Positions 45,823 to 57,421 are shown, counted from the first letter of the stretch. The stretch is DNA of 64,000 bases from Zarea fungicola (GCA_900169235.1 FWCC01000372.1:34107-98106), one strand, 5' to 3'. The notes: generated by a model not told the origin, from the letters alone. A program made the numbers and translations.

Positions 45823-47568
45823 GTGTGGACAATGTCTAACCGATTTCTCGTTGTGTCCGCCGCAGCGACCGCTGTTCTTGTCGCACATGTCTTTCAGTCG
45901 CCTGTGATACTTGCGCTAGCTGTGTTGGTATTGTGTAGCCCTTGGCTACCAACTTCTATCATTGGCCCTGCGTTTCTCATTACCAGTACAGTCATTGCAT
46001 TGCTCTCCAACCAATATGCCTCAACTGCAGCTTCAGCGCCCTTCTACGTCACTGGTAGGAACAACACTGCACTATTCGTCGTTTCTGACGGTCATGGCCT
46101 CACCAATGTACACATGGCAACCGCCCAAAGTTTGCTCGAGCGGCATCCGGATATTCAGTTACACTTCATTACTTTCCCCAATATGAAATCTAAGATCACT
46201 CGTCTGTCAAATCTAGCGAAAAAACGTCAGCCTCGTGCGAAAGACGTCATGTTTCACGCCATCACTAGTGGTCGTCCCTATCTTGACGCCATGAATGATA
46301 TCCATTTTAAGTATGTCGAAGGAGGCTTACTTAGCGTCATCGTACCACCTGGCTTCGGAGGCGTTGAGAGTTTCGTTTCACGTATGGGTAAGGCCCTGGC
46401 GCCGTGGAAGCCTGAGGAGCATCTTGCTATCTACAATCAGATCTGCGACTTTATCGACCACTTGGATCCTGCTATTATTCTTCTCGATACTATATTTGCC
46501 CCTGGGATCGAGGCTACACGAGGCAGGAACAGAATGCACGCTTTTACTACCGCAAATGCTGTCGTCAATAATTTCCCCCATTTCCAGCCCTATGGCAAGA
46601 TGTTCTGGAAATATCCCGCTTTAGCCTCTGGCTTTCCCTATCCTGTTCCCTGGCGTCTTATTCCGGCCAATATCTACCTCAATACAAAGATTATTTACAC
46701 CTTCCTCACGATGTCCGGCACTAATTCAGTCCGCGCCTTTCTACGCAGTCATGGCATTGTCGACCCTATTAACCTCATGGGATTACATCGTCCTGAGATC
46801 CCTTGGATTACGCAATCCACACCTGGAGCGATGATTCCCGTGGACGTCGTTCCCCGCAACGTTACTTGTACTGGACCAATTGTACTGTCGTCAGCTTCAG
46901 CAGAGGAAGTTGACCCGGAGTTAGTCGGGTGGATGAAACAGGCACCGACCGTGCTGATTAACCTCGGTAGCTCGCTTACCTACAGCATCCAACAGACTGA
47001 GCAGATGATTTCTGCTATTGAAAAGCTTCTTGAGATATCAGACCTCCAGTTTTTATGGAAATACAACATCTCGCCACCTATTGCATCTACTTATGACTGG
47101 CGGCGGGCATTAACGCGCCTTACCGATACTGGTAGGGTCAGAGTCTCTAGTTGGCTAGTCATTGACCCTCCAGCACTGCTCCAATCAGGCCACATTACCA
47201 CCTTTGTGACCCACGGCGGTTCTGGAGCATACCATGAAGCTATAGAAGCCGGTGTTCCTATGGTAGTACTACCTATGTGGACGGACCAGTTCAATTTTGC
47301 CCGGCTGACTGAGCAAATTGGGGTCGGCTTATGGGCCTGTCGGGAGACCAGCCCGCACTATGACGCTAGCTGTCTTAGTGCTGCCATCATGAGATTATCA
47401 AATGGCGGCCAAGAGAGCACTGATATAAGGGCTAAAGTTAAGGAGGTCGGCGATCGGGTAAGTGTTACACCGGGACGAGATGTCGCCGCGGATATAGTTG
47501 CCAGGCTAGCAACACTACAGATGCTAGAAGTAACTGAAGCTGGGCTTTGCCATTTGGCAAAAGGCTAG
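45823..47568 (+). CDS. UDP-glycosyltransferase (GT1 family)
   Basis: An intronless ORF of 581 aa; the start is either Met1 or Met4 (MSNRFLV). Two or three hydrophobic segments in the first 60 residues suggest a membrane anchor. The acceptor-binding half starts ALFVVSDGHGLTNVHMATAQSLLERHP. The donor-binding signature in the C-terminal third is FVTHGGSGAYHEAIEAGVPMVVLPMWTDQFNFA (PSPG-like: HGG, then D/Q at the end). The preceding LINLGSSLTY is the usual strand-loop before the nucleotide site. It should transfer a sugar from a UDP-sugar to a small lipophilic acceptor. Located between the small membrane protein and a P450 on the same strand, so a glycosylated cluster product is plausible. Confidence 0.88.
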   Translation: MWTMSNRFLVVSAAATAVLVAHVFQSPVILALAVLVLCSPWLPTSIIGPAFLITSTVIALLSNQYASTAASAPFYVTGRNNTALFVVSDGHGLTNVHMATAQSLLERHPDIQLHFITFPNMKSKITRLSNLAKKRQPRAKDVMFHAITSGRPYLDAMNDIHFKYVEGGLLSVIVPPGFGGVESFVSRMGKALAPWKPEEHLAIYNQICDFIDHLDPAIILLDTIFAPGIEATRGRNRMHAFTTANAVVNNFPHFQPYGKMFWKYPALASGFPYPVPWRLIPANIYLNTKIIYTFLTMSGTNSVRAFLRSHGIVDPINLMGLHRPEIPWITQSTPGAMIPVDVVPRNVTCTGPIVLSSASAEEVDPELVGWMKQAPTVLINLGSSLTYSIQQTEQMISAIEKLLEISDLQFLWKYNISPPIASTYDWRRALTRLTDTGRVRVSSWLVIDPPALLQSGHITTFVTHGGSGAYHEAIEAGVPMVVLPMWTDQFNFARLTEQIGVGLWACRETSPHYDASCLSAAIMRLSNGGQESTDIRAKVKEVGDRVSVTPGRDVAADIVARLATLQMLEVTEAGLCHLAKG

Positions 47569-48348
47569 GTTAAGCCTGCAACACTATATTCCCACCTCTG
47601 ACTGGCAATGAATTGCCTGTTTATAGTCCCTTGCTGCAATATCATTTGTGCAGATAAAGAATCAAAGAATGGAACCCATTGCTGACACCTAGCCATTGGG
47701 TATATTTGCTGTGTTCAAAGCTGCTGGGCTGATAAACTAAAGTATAGATACGGCCATGAAAATGGCATTATGGCGAATAACACAACTAGTCAGTAGCCTA
47801 AACGCTACGGCTGATTCTAGAACCTTTGCTTCCGTTCGTGACATTGAGTCACGCTTCAACCTAGCACTCGAGTTCTTAAAACATCACACTCTTGTTAGAC
47901 TAACGGCCAGGCTGGTGACACCTTCGAGGTTCATTGATGGGAGTAGTTTGGAAGCGGCCACATTGTCGCAACCGGCCAGTCTAGCCTGCATGCAAGATGA
48001 CAGATCAGCGAGCTTCGCAGTAGTGGAAGCTGGAAGGTGTAACACGGCCGGCCAGCCCCCTCTCGCGAATGCGGTGGGGGCGTGGCACATGTTAGTAGCT
48101 GGCTAGCTGGCGCTAAGAATAAACTTAATTGACTAGTTACTAGTAAGCGTGCTAGCAGTAATGTAGAAGTATCCATAAGCAAGCTGCTTATTGTAACCGC
48201 GCGGTTGGTGGGTACTTGTCCGCTCCAAGTTGACGGAATCGTATTATCGGCCACTGTTTGTTCAGCTATTTATCATCTTCCAGCTCCCTATACGCAATCT
48301 CACTTTACTGTCACCAGTTCCTATCTGCCTGTTAAGTACAGCACTACC
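47569..48348. other. Intergenic with regulon motif, P450 promoter
   Basis: 0.78 kb between glycosyltransferase and P450. The strong motif at 48195 lies close to the P450 start. An ORF at 47756-48106 has no recognisable features and was left out. Confidence 0.5.
48195..48206 (+). promoter_or_regulatory. CCGCGCGG regulon motif, strong copy
   Basis: A perfect palindrome aaccgcgcggtt with tail ggtgggtacttgtcc. It lies 142-153 bases before the P450 ATG at 48349, the best-placed copy for promoter control. Confidence 0.75.
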
Positions 48349-49896
48349 ATGTTCTTACTGACTTTGTTGGGAGGTGTCATCCTTCTGCGTATCGGATATA
48401 CGGGTTTCTGCACTTGGCGTTCTCCTCTGAGATCCATCCCAGGACCATTTACGGCACGTTTCACAAAGCTGTGGTACTTCTGGCGGCTATGGCTCGGAAA
48501 CTTTGAACAGGATAACATCAACCTGCACCGTAAATATGGGCCAATAATTCGCATTGCTCCAGACATGTACAGCATTGATGATCCAACTGCCGCCCGGTCC
48601 ATCTATGGCGCCTCCTCCAAGATGACCAAAGCGGCTTGGTACGAAGGATGGCGGAATCCTGGACCTGAACCTATACGCTGGGAACTTTTCACGGAGCGAG
48701 ATCTCAAGAGGCATGCTGAGAACAAAAAGACATTCCATGCTCTCTACAACATGTCGAATATACTTTGTTATGAGAAGCATGTTGATGAATGTATCGACAT
48801 GTTTATGCAGCAGATGTCTCGATTTGCCGAACTTGGAGAGGAAATTGACCTGCAGCATTGGTTTCAATGCTTTGCATTTGATGTTATTGGCAAGCTCACT
48901 TACTCGGAGAGATTTGGTTTCCTGGATCATGGTGAAGATGTTTTCGATATCATCAAAACTTTAACGTCAATCACGCGCTATAGTACATTGATTGGCCTTT
49001 ACCCAAGCCTGCACAAGTACTTTTACAAGATCTTGGCATGGCTGTGCATTGGAGGAGCCACTGGGCGTAACCACTTGGCGCTCTTCTCCAGAATGCAAAT
49101 ACGAGAGAAGGAGAGGAAGAGAGATGAGAGAGGACCATTGTCGAAAAACGAGAATCAACCGATCGATTTTGTTGATAAGCTACTGGCAGAACATGAGAAG
49201 AACCCGGAGAAGGTGACTTCGCACCACGTCTTTAGGGTCGCGTTTTCAAATATTTTTGCTGGCGCTGACACCACCGCCATCAGTATCTCTGCCGTCATGT
49301 ACTTCTTACTACGTCATCCGAATGCTATGAAGAAATTGAGAGCTGAAATTGACGAAAGAATGTCCGGCGGGCTCCCTGATAACCATGCCCCGTTCAAAGA
49401 AAGCAGCACCATGCCATACCTTCAAGCTGTAATTAAGGAGGCACTCAGGCTTCACTCGGCGACGGGCCTCCCTCTCTGGAGAGATATTACACAGGGTAGC
49501 CTGGATGTTGACGGTCATCTGCTCCCGAAGGGTGCTGTTGTTGGCCTCAATAGTTGGGTGGCCCATTACAATGAGGATGTGTTTGGCAAGGATGCGACAT
49601 CCTTCAGGCCCGAGAGGTGGACAGAAGTGGATGACAACAGCGAGGATCTTCGTCGGATGAACTCTTATTACTTGCCATTTGGCTTGGGTTCTTACGCATG
49701 CCTTGGCCGGCATATCTCCATGTTGGAAATATCCAAGATAATTCCTCGTCTGGTTACAAATTTTGACCTGGAGCTTATGGACTGTGACCAAGGCTGGAAA
49801 GTTAGGAATTATTGGTTCGTTAGACCGCTGGATTTTTTTGTGAAAGTTAAACTTCGGGAAAGATATGTTGGCTCGCAGAGGAGTTGCCATAGGTGA
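48349..49896 (+). CDS. Cytochrome P450 monooxygenase (pisatin-demethylase-like)
   Basis: An intronless ORF of 515 aa from the ATG at 48349; the frame is open upstream to 48205, but this ATG puts the membrane anchor MFLLTLLGGVILLRIGYTGF at the N-terminus. Then follow the Pro-rich RSIPGP hinge, LHRKYGPIIRIAPDMYSI, I-helix FAGADTTAIS, ExxR in VIKEALRLH, FRPERW and the heme loop LPFGLGSYACLG with the Cys ligand. All catalytic landmarks are present. Overall wording is close to the pisatin demethylase/benzoate-hydroxylase-like group of fungal P450s. It sits in the ER membrane and hydroxylates a small molecule using NADPH-P450 reductase. A perfect regulon motif lies about 150 bases upstream. Confidence 0.92.
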   Translation: MFLLTLLGGVILLRIGYTGFCTWRSPLRSIPGPFTARFTKLWYFWRLWLGNFEQDNINLHRKYGPIIRIAPDMYSIDDPTAARSIYGASSKMTKAAWYEGWRNPGPEPIRWELFTERDLKRHAENKKTFHALYNMSNILCYEKHVDECIDMFMQQMSRFAELGEEIDLQHWFQCFAFDVIGKLTYSERFGFLDHGEDVFDIIKTLTSITRYSTLIGLYPSLHKYFYKILAWLCIGGATGRNHLALFSRMQIREKERKRDERGPLSKNENQPIDFVDKLLAEHEKNPEKVTSHHVFRVAFSNIFAGADTTAISISAVMYFLLRHPNAMKKLRAEIDERMSGGLPDNHAPFKESSTMPYLQAVIKEALRLHSATGLPLWRDITQGSLDVDGHLLPKGAVVGLNSWVAHYNEDVFGKDATSFRPERWTEVDDNSEDLRRMNSYYLPFGLGSYACLGRHISMLEISKIIPRLVTNFDLELMDCDQGWKVRNYWFVRPLDFFVKVKLRERYVGSQRSCHR

Positions 49897-50338
49897 AACC
49901 CATTCAGGTAAAAGGTAGTGTCACATTAGCCACACTACACAAAAGGTGCAAAAACTCTAAAAAGAAATCCGCAATTCAATTAGAGAATTACGCAAGGAAG
50001 TCGCCAAAGACCCGTGTTTAACGTGACGTGCCTCTGGTAATTTTAACTTCTACATGATAACTAATCTAAAAACTATAATTAAAATACTGGAGACTGGTCG
50101 AGGCGCTGGAGGTTGGAATGGTGGGCAACGACAAAGGACGAATTGGCGCCGGTGAGCAGTCCTTAATGGCGACGCAAGGAACTAAGTAGTATATATGGTG
50201 TTATTTTGCTTGAATGTGGGAGATATCCCGTGTGTAGAACAATTTTAGTATTCACGATACACTAAGCTGTAATGATCTTCGATTGGCCGAAGAAGGGATA
50301 ATTTTCTAAGTATTTGTCTAGTCTGCACTCCGCTCTGT
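49897..50338. other. Convergent intergenic, no gene seen
   Basis: 0.44 kb between the stop codons of two convergent genes. Nothing is recognised. Confidence 0.55.
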
Positions 50339-52304
50339 TCAATTCTTCCACTTCATTGTTGCCTGGTCAACTTTCCTGCGGTAAGCTTGTTGTGAGTTGC
50401 ACATGTCAAGATAAACTTCGTATTTAGCGTCAAAGAGAGCTATTTCAAGCTCATCTTTGCCAGGAGAGACCAAGCGGCCGCGCTTGCTCATGCAGTTCAT
50501 AGTGTCCCATAGCGATTCCGAATTATATCCATCTTTACAAGTCGCAGCCTTGGCACCTAGCATGGCGGCCCCATGCACAACAGCGGCTTGCTCATAGTGA
50601 GGAATCACGACTGGCATTTGGCAGATTGTTGATATGAGATTCATTAGAACAGGGTTCTGGCACTGAGAGCCTGACATGTAGATGGAAGAAATTTCATGGC
50701 CAGACTTATTCATGATATCAGTAATTTGGCGGGTTTGGAACGCAATGAACTCCATAGTTGCAAAGTACCATAGCGCTAAATCATCAGTGCTTATATCACT
50801 GTTTAATCCAACCATAACGCCCCTCATAGACGAGTCTGCAATAGGGGAGCGGTTTCCCCATAGGTCACCATAAAAAAAATTATAGCGGCTAAGGTATGAG
50901 ATTGAAAGTGCATTTTCCCTCTGAGCCTTAGATTCGAGATAGGCATTGAGCCAGTCATAAATATTTTTACCCTTGGCGAGAGCTTGTGTAGTGTTAAAAG
51001 CAGGGTGAATGCTAAGCATATGACGCAATAACTCGCCGGTAGCGGACTGACCACCTTCAGCCATCCAGAACCCTGGCAGCATAACATCGCGGTATGGACC
51101 CCAGACACCAGACGTAGAGATAGGGGCTTTGGACATGGCCAAATGGCAAGTGGAAGTGCCGGCAACTGCAGCAAGCCGGGTACAGGCATTGGCAGGATCG
51201 TTGGGGGGGACGACAGAGTTAAGCTTTTGATCATCTACTTCGACCTTTGCGGCAACAGTTCCAATCCAGCCAGCATAAGCGTCAATGACACCACTGCCAA
51301 CAGCAACCCCCTCTGGAAGGCCAAGCTCATAGGCGGACTGCTTGCTCAGTGTCCCGATGCAGTCGCCGGCATTAGGGTAGTTCCCATCCTAGTAATAAAA
51401 CAGCATTAGTGACTATTCAGGCATTTGAAGTGTACTACTCATTAGACAAGTTCGTGCAGGCATTTGAAGTGTACTACTCATTAGACAAGTTCGTGCAGGC
51501 ATTTGAAAGATAACAACCAGATGCAGAGAAAGATGGCCTAACCTTATCAACACCTCCAATAAGTTTGAAGTTATCTTCAACAAGGTCATTTAGGCCAATG
51601 ACCTTATAAAAATCCGTATCCCAGCCCTTGACTCTACCATCCACACCAACTGCAATATAACCCTGCCTATTAATAGCAGAATAAGGGCCATAGGTCTTAT
51701 TGCCGGTTGCGATATGTGTAATGGCGTCAACTAGATTATAGAACTTTGACCGCGCAAATAGCTCAGAGGGCATATTGTTCTTCAGCCATAGGATCTTCGG
51801 GATCTCCATTTCAACACTCATTTTGCCACCAGTATATTGGAGCAGACTGTGGTTGGTTTTATTAATGAGCTCCGTTTCGTTGATGGGGGCGTTGGTCGCG
51901 CCATAAAATTACATTCCGGTCATTGCCATCATTTTCAAAAGTAGGACCGGTAATGGTAACAGGCTCATCTGTATCATTGGAGAAAACAGCAAGCGAGCAA
52001 GTAGCATCAAAGCCTATGCCTAAAATTAGGCTAGGATCAACCTGTGATTCAATAACAATTTGATGAACACATTCACAGATGCACTTCCAGATGTCTGTTG
52101 TAGATTGCTCCTATTTCAACGAAATTATTCCATAAAATTAGCGCATATATGGTCATAAATAGAGCTTAGATGACATACATAGTGGCTTGTCTGGTAGTGC
52201 CACATTTTTATGTCTCGGGTGGCAAGGGCTAGGATGTCGCCTGTCTCATTGGTGATACAGGCACGAGTAGAGCCTGTGCCGACATCAACACCAATGTAGT
52301 AGGA
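50339..52304 (-). pseudogene. FGGY-family carbohydrate kinase (ribulokinase-like) with one frameshift
   Basis: Exons visible: 52304..52179, 52110..51543, 51388..50339; introns of 68 and 154 nt. The first coding exon is preceded by an acceptor (tttag), so a short 5' exon remains unidentified. YYIGVDVGTGSTRACITNETGDI is the N-terminal phosphate loop, followed by EQSTTDIWKCICECV, IGFDATCSLAVFS, GNDRNVILWRDQRP, MSVEMEIPKILWLKNNMP, AVGSGVIDAYAGWIGTVAA, AVAGTSTCHLAMSK and SGSQCQNPVLMNLIS. This is the YDR109C/FGGY D-ribulokinase-like eukaryotic branch. One extra base in a run of five Gs (51885-51889) breaks the frame between DQRP and INETEL; the exon is 568 nt where 567 would fit. It may be a pseudogene or a homopolymer error. 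Confidence 0.8.
51418..51508. repeat. 39-bp tandem duplication inside the kinase intron
   Basis: Two identical 39-base units at 51418-51456 and 51457-51495, starting caggcatttgaagtgtacta, plus the first 12-13 bases of a third. It lies in the 154-nt intron 51389..51542 and explains why that intron is more than twice the length of others nearby. Perfect identity points to a recent slippage event or an assembly duplication. Confidence 0.85.
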
Positions 52305-53084
52305 CTAAAGGAACTCAAATCAGCCTAGTCCCTAAGCAATGGGAGCATTGAAGAGCTGAGCTTCAATACTGTGACATTTGATGACCGCGTAATAGGCGGG
52401 CCAGCCCAAATCACTCACAAGCTTGTCAGGCAGCCTATCATGAGGTATATAGTCAGCGCGAATGCTATAATTGAAATCTGTGGCAAGTTCAAAGCAGTTT
52501 TAGGCTATTATCGGCTTACATCACGGAGTTGTGTATAGTTCCGGCTGCGGTGTTGGGTTTGATGGGCTAGTTGCTGAATTTGTTGACACAATTCAATCTC
52601 AAACGAGGTTGAAGAATGAAGGTCGTCTAGGTTGTATTGCGGACAGAGCGGAATAAAATATGGACCAGGGGAACGAACCCGCCACTGAATGAGATTGAGC
52701 TTTCGGCGAACCGCGCGGTAGGTGGATACTGCGCCAGTCGCATTTAACCCGAAACCGCTACATCATTCCATCATTGGCCCTCTGTCCTTTCAGGAACAGT
52801 ATGCGGCCATCTACGGAACAGTCTCAGCATGCCAATTCTACCTGATGAAACCTGAATTTGGCGGAAGCGGTTCCGCTTTCGCAAGTTTCGAAATAAAGTG
52901 GTCGCTGCTAGGAGGGCAATGGTGAATAGATTAGCCATGGAATGAATGTACCTCAATGTTCTTTCCCCCCAGCAAGATCTCAGGGATGTCAACAACCCAG
53001 TCTGCCGGTATCACGAATCTTTTTTGATAACCTTACACATCTACGTACTGAGGGTCACTTATATTCCCTACAATTCCTCACACA
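52305..53084. other. Divergent intergenic region with regulon motif
   Basis: About 0.8 kb holding the unidentified 5' exon of the kinase, the motif at 52709 and the 5' region of the DUF4139 gene. Confidence 0.5.
52709..52720 (+). promoter_or_regulatory. CCGCGCGG regulon motif, strong copy
   Basis: Reads aaccgcgcggta with tail ggtggatactgcgcc. It lies 405 bases upstream of the kinase's first visible exon and about 365 before the DUF4139 ATG at 53085. Confidence 0.7.
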
Positions 53085-55441
53085 ATGGAAAATATCTGGA
53101 GCGAAATGCCGACCAACTCTGCCAATACAGGTAAGCTCCATGTTGACTCACAACCATCGCACGCCTACTCACGAGCTTGTAGTCCATCAACCCGATCCTA
53201 CTATTCGACTGAGCGAATCTACTAGTTCTCATCCGCTTATGGAACCGAACAAACTAGGATTCGTAGAATCTACTGGAAAACTCTGGTATCAGATAAATGA
53301 GTTGAATACTCGATCGGTGATGCTGTTTTCGAATGGTGCACAAGTGTCACGAGAAATTGAAGGTATCAACTTGAAGGTAAAATCCCTTCTGCCTCACTTT
53401 CGCAACATACAACAAGATCTGCTAATTGAAGTTTCTCCTATAGCCGGGCTTAAATGAAATAATCATTACTGGGCTCAGCCCAACCGTCCAAGGAGACTCC
53501 ATCAAAATCGAAGGTACTGGTCCATCTGCCGCCATAACAAGCTTTTCCGTGGATACAGTACCAAATGCAGCTTCAATAGACGATGAAATGACGCTGGCTG
53601 AGGACAGCGACGTCACATCAGCCATAGGTGACGAGGACCATGGGCATGAAACGCACTACAAGCACAGTTCGGCGGTTGCGGACGAAATCGCGAATCTTCT
53701 GACACTTGAGAATGTCTTGACGGAGGCCACTGAGCTTGTTTCGAGTGCCACCGACCGACTGAAGATGTTAAATGCCCACAGCATGGTTCCAAATCGGAAC
53801 AACCAGGGTAGCGACATAGCAACGGAGTTGGCGAAATATAAGCAGGAACGTGCTGCTATATTCCATGACCATCAGCAAGGAAAGAAGAATCAGGGGCAGC
53901 TGAGAGCAAAAATTAAAGCCGTAAAGCGAAATATTACGCAGCTCAAATCCAAGGAGAGGAACAAGAGGATTCAACAGAAAAGAGAATATGCCATTGGAGG
54001 TAGTAAGATACCAGACAAAAGGACTCGTCGCGCGGAAAATGCTCGCTCAAACGAAGAGCTGTTGAAATTCTGGCCAAAGTTTACCTTTACAGTATCAATC
54101 GTCATTGAATGGGAAGATATCCAGCACAACCTCTCGCCGAAGCAAGAAGCTAGTGAGACTGGCGCAGTGGATATCGACGAAACGGCCATGTTTCCTGCTT
54201 GGTCTCTGGTGCTCTCATATCTCACAACTGGTGCTAGCTGGTCGCCGGTGTATGACTTACAGCTTTTCTCCAAGGAGGCAACTGGCTTATTATGCTTCGA
54301 TGCTCTGCTTGTGAATAACACATCGGAGACCTGGTCTGACTGCCAAGTCACAATCTCTACCTCCCAAGCAGCATTTATTGGTCTTCAAGAAACCACGCTG
54401 CCTCTTAGTGCGTGGAAGGTCGCACCAGTTGTCCCGCAGCCACGTACTATTTATGGAGGAATCTTGGCAAGCAACGAAGAGTTTCATGCTCTGGGCACAT
54501 GGCGTGCCAGACAAACGGCCAACGCCGCTCAACCTCCGCGACATTCCATGTTCCACAGCGTCAGTCCTCCGATATGCGCCGATCAGAGATATGCCGAACC
54601 AACCATGCTGCTCGAGCAGCAAAACAAGAAAAGGCGCATAATGGTGCGACAAGATCACAATTTACCAAACTCGCAGCATGAGCAGCCCGGTACCTTTTTT
54701 GCTGGGGAAAATCAAGTAGATTTTCGGGACTCTATCGTTGAGGAACCTGGCCAAGTTTCCATCTACGAATTATCCGGCCTGAAGACGTTGGCACCGAAAA
54801 CTGCGCCATCTCGGCAACGCGTGGTTCGAGCACGGTTCAATGCTGTGGATTTCCAGCACACTGTCGTGGCCAAGTATATGCCAGCTGTTACGGTAAAAGC
54901 TAAACTCAACAATAAGAGCGGAGTTACGATTATAAAGGGAATGGCAAACGTTGCACTGGACGGCTGCTTCATGGGCCGTACGACATTGCCACACTGCCGC
55001 AGTGGAAACTCCTTCTCGGTGGATCTAGGTATAGACTATGCCATCAAGCTGGTATATTTGAAGCCGGAAGTACGGCGAGTTGCAACCGGGATGTTCAGCA
55101 AAGAGGAGAGTTCTGTCTTTAAGCGCGGACTGACATTGGAAAATACCCGGGATCACTCAGTGGCGATACTTGTGAAGGACCAAATTCCAATGTCGGAGGA
55201 CGACCGACTACGCGTATTGCTCCGGAACCCTCCCGGGCTTTCTGAGAATGGCCCCGAGGTGGCAGCTGGTGAGCCACCCCGAGACGCAACAGATGATTCA
55301 GAGTACGGCGAAGCGACGGCAGTGCTGAAGGCCAATGGTGAGGTCAACTGGCAAGTGACACTTGGGGGCGGTAAATCGGTGCATTTACCACTTGAGTACG
55401 TTATCACTCTGCCAAGCGGTCTTGTAGCTGTCCAGACGTAA
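53085..55441 (+). CDS. DUF4140/DUF4139 domain protein (mucoidy-inhibitor-A-like)
   Basis: Exons 53085..53130, 53183..53376, 53444..55441 (745 aa); introns are 52 and 67 nt, both in phase. The N-terminal part YQINELNTRSVMLFSNGAQV then REIEGINLKPGLNEIIITGLSPTVQGDSIKIEG matches the DUF4140 start of this family. A central coiled coil (ELAKYKQERAAIFHDHQQGK, IKAVKRNITQLKSKERNKR) follows. The C-terminal DUF4139 beta domain includes YLTTGASWSPVYDLQL, LVNNTSETWSDCQVTISTSQ, TRDHSVAILVKDQIPMSEDDRLRV and LPLEYVITLPSG. Function in fungi is unknown. It has no evident link to secondary metabolism except the upstream motif at 52709. Confidence 0.85.
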
Positions 55442-56796
55442 AGAAAACGCTCTCGCTACAACTGGAGGTTTATAATTACGATGACACCACCTTGCAAAGA
55501 GGCACGTTGGATGAATGAAAGAGCTAGTAGGGCATAAATGTCTAGATTTGAAAAAGTTAAAATTACTTTGTTCCAGTTCGAGTTCTCAAAGCAGTTGAAC
55601 AATTGGATTGTCCAGGTTGGAAATGCTTCGCATGCCTGTTATATATGTCATGCTTGTAGCGGTGACAGTTGAGACGGTAGTTGAGTTGAGGAATTACTAA
55701 CGCTTATTGCAAGTTGCGATGTATTGTCTTGGGTGGAAGGGTAAACCAGTGCTGATACCTGAAGTACTACAAGTAAACAAGTCGTCTATTAAAAGGGCGT
55801 CTGACCAGGTTCCTGGGGTAGTGCTTCATGCGAGCTCCCAACGGTAACTTTCTAAATTAGACTTAGTAGCTAATACAGTAATACATATATCGGCTAAGAT
55901 AAACAATCGAAACAATCCAAGCCAGGCACCACAAAGGGGGCGGTGGCGGCATCACTGAGTAATATTGCGCTTTATTGTCTGCCCATTTTCAAGGTTTGGA
56001 TCCAATGGCCCCGCAAGCTTTAGACCGACTTTCACGCCTGCTGGATGCAAATGCGCTGATGTGATGTTGTCAGCAGTACTCATTCAGTTGATAAATTAAA
56101 GGCACTAAACCTTGCTTGAGATATGTTTGGCAGAAGTTCTTGCCACTATTCCAGTCCCCACTTACCGCGCGGTTTACTGCAGCAGTTCAATCTCACGTAC
56201 TTGTCGGTCGAGGTTTGATGTGAGATACCTGCGTAGGCGTTGCAATTAAACGTGTTACATTACTGCTTATTTTGTAGCGTCCACTTGTTCCGTTACATGT
56301 GACACAGAGGCGTTATTATTTATAGGAGAGGGTATTAATTAATGAGAAAACTAGGCGTGTCTTCTATATCGGTTAGAGACACTGTTGGGTGTCTCTCTAA
56401 TTACTAATAATACGCGCGAAACCAGCCCCCTTTCTACGGTGCCGACCATACAAATGTAGGTAGCGGTCATTCTGCTCAACATTACATACCCATGCCTTCC
56501 TGGGACTAGATTTCACATTACGCCTCTCATTGTGTTACCACTTTTATCCCCGCCTACTTCAGAGCCGCATCACTCTGATCCAACGCATCAGCACTAGAGT
56601 TGCAATTCCAAGCAGTAAAGTTGAAATGTAGATTTCCAAGGAAAGAGAAACGAAGCCATAAAAGCTTCAAGTCCCGCCATCAATCAGTCACAACGAAAAC
56701 GCGAGCTTTAGCAAACGCTGCGCATGTAGGGTCGGGCTTTTAACACTTGCTTAGACCTATTCCACCTACCTTTCTCCTCTGTTCTACATTTTGAGA
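55442..56796. other. Intergenic with regulon motif
   Basis: 1.35 kb with no recognisable gene. It holds the motif at 56163-56174, about 620 bases before the next ATG. Confidence 0.5.
56163..56174 (-). promoter_or_regulatory. CCGCGCGG regulon motif, strong copy on minus strand
   Basis: Read on the minus strand it is aaccgcgcggta with tail agtggggactgg, matching the tail of the other strong copies. It lies between the DUF4139 stop and the DUF3237-like start. Confidence 0.65.
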
Positions 56797-57421
56797 ATGC
56801 GGAGTTCTTTCTTTATTTCTGCCTCATTGGCAGGCACAGCATCAGTCTGCTTGGCTGGGATACCGGCCCAGGCCACATCAGTGCAGGAGATCACCCCACA
56901 ACCCACCCTTCCATCACTTCACCTCGTCCATGCCTGGACAGCCAAAGCAAAATTTAACTTTTCTAATGTTCTGACTGTTAATGTTGCCGGCGGTACAAAG
57001 CAAGGTAGGACTCCGACTTTTATGCAGCTATTTTTATCAATTAATGTAAGATTTGTGGCTAATTTGTTGAACAGTCTTCGACATCACTGGCGGTAACTTT
57101 ACGGGTCCCAAGCTGAACTCAACCTCATTTAAAGGATTCGCTGAATCAAGCAGGCTAGTCAACAGTGGCGAGAGTTACCAGGAGGTCAAGGTGACTCTTT
57201 GGGGCACGACAGATACGGGCGAGCCGTTCCTCGCATCGGAGCTGGGCCGCGGTGACCCCAAGCAACCTCATCAGCTAAGACACGTCACCTTCGAGACTGG
57301 TTCAAAGAATGAGCAACTGCGTTTAGGCTCGTTCATTTCAGTCAACGAAGGTTTTACCGGCGATGTTCTCACAGTTGATGTATTTGAGATTGTCGATTCC
57401 GCCATCAAGTTACCTAACTAG
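56797..57421 (+). CDS. Secreted DUF3237-like beta-barrel protein
   Basis: Exons 56797..57004 and 57075..57421 (184 aa) with a 70-nt intron (gtagga to aacag). MRSSFFISASLAGTASVCLA is a likely signal peptide. The rest reads PTLPSLHLVHAWTAKAKFNF, VAGGTKQVFDITGGNFTGPKLN, SYQEVKVTLWGTTDTGEPFLA and a C-terminal FISVNEGFTGDVLTVDVFEI. The order GGxFxGPxLN then a strand with TxDTGE then a final VDVFEI is like DUF3237 lipocalin-like barrels, which are small and of unknown function. Assignment is by pattern only. Downstream of the motif at 56163. Confidence 0.65.

Noticed and set aside
47756..48106. 116-codon ORF before the P450
   Set aside because: No recognisable motif, no splice-supported extension, and it lies in the likely P450 promoter region.
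52942..53457. 171-codon ORF taken as a separate gene before the DUF4139 ORF
   Set aside because: Its C-terminal half is exon 2 of the DUF4139 gene plus retained introns; the upstream half is non-coding.
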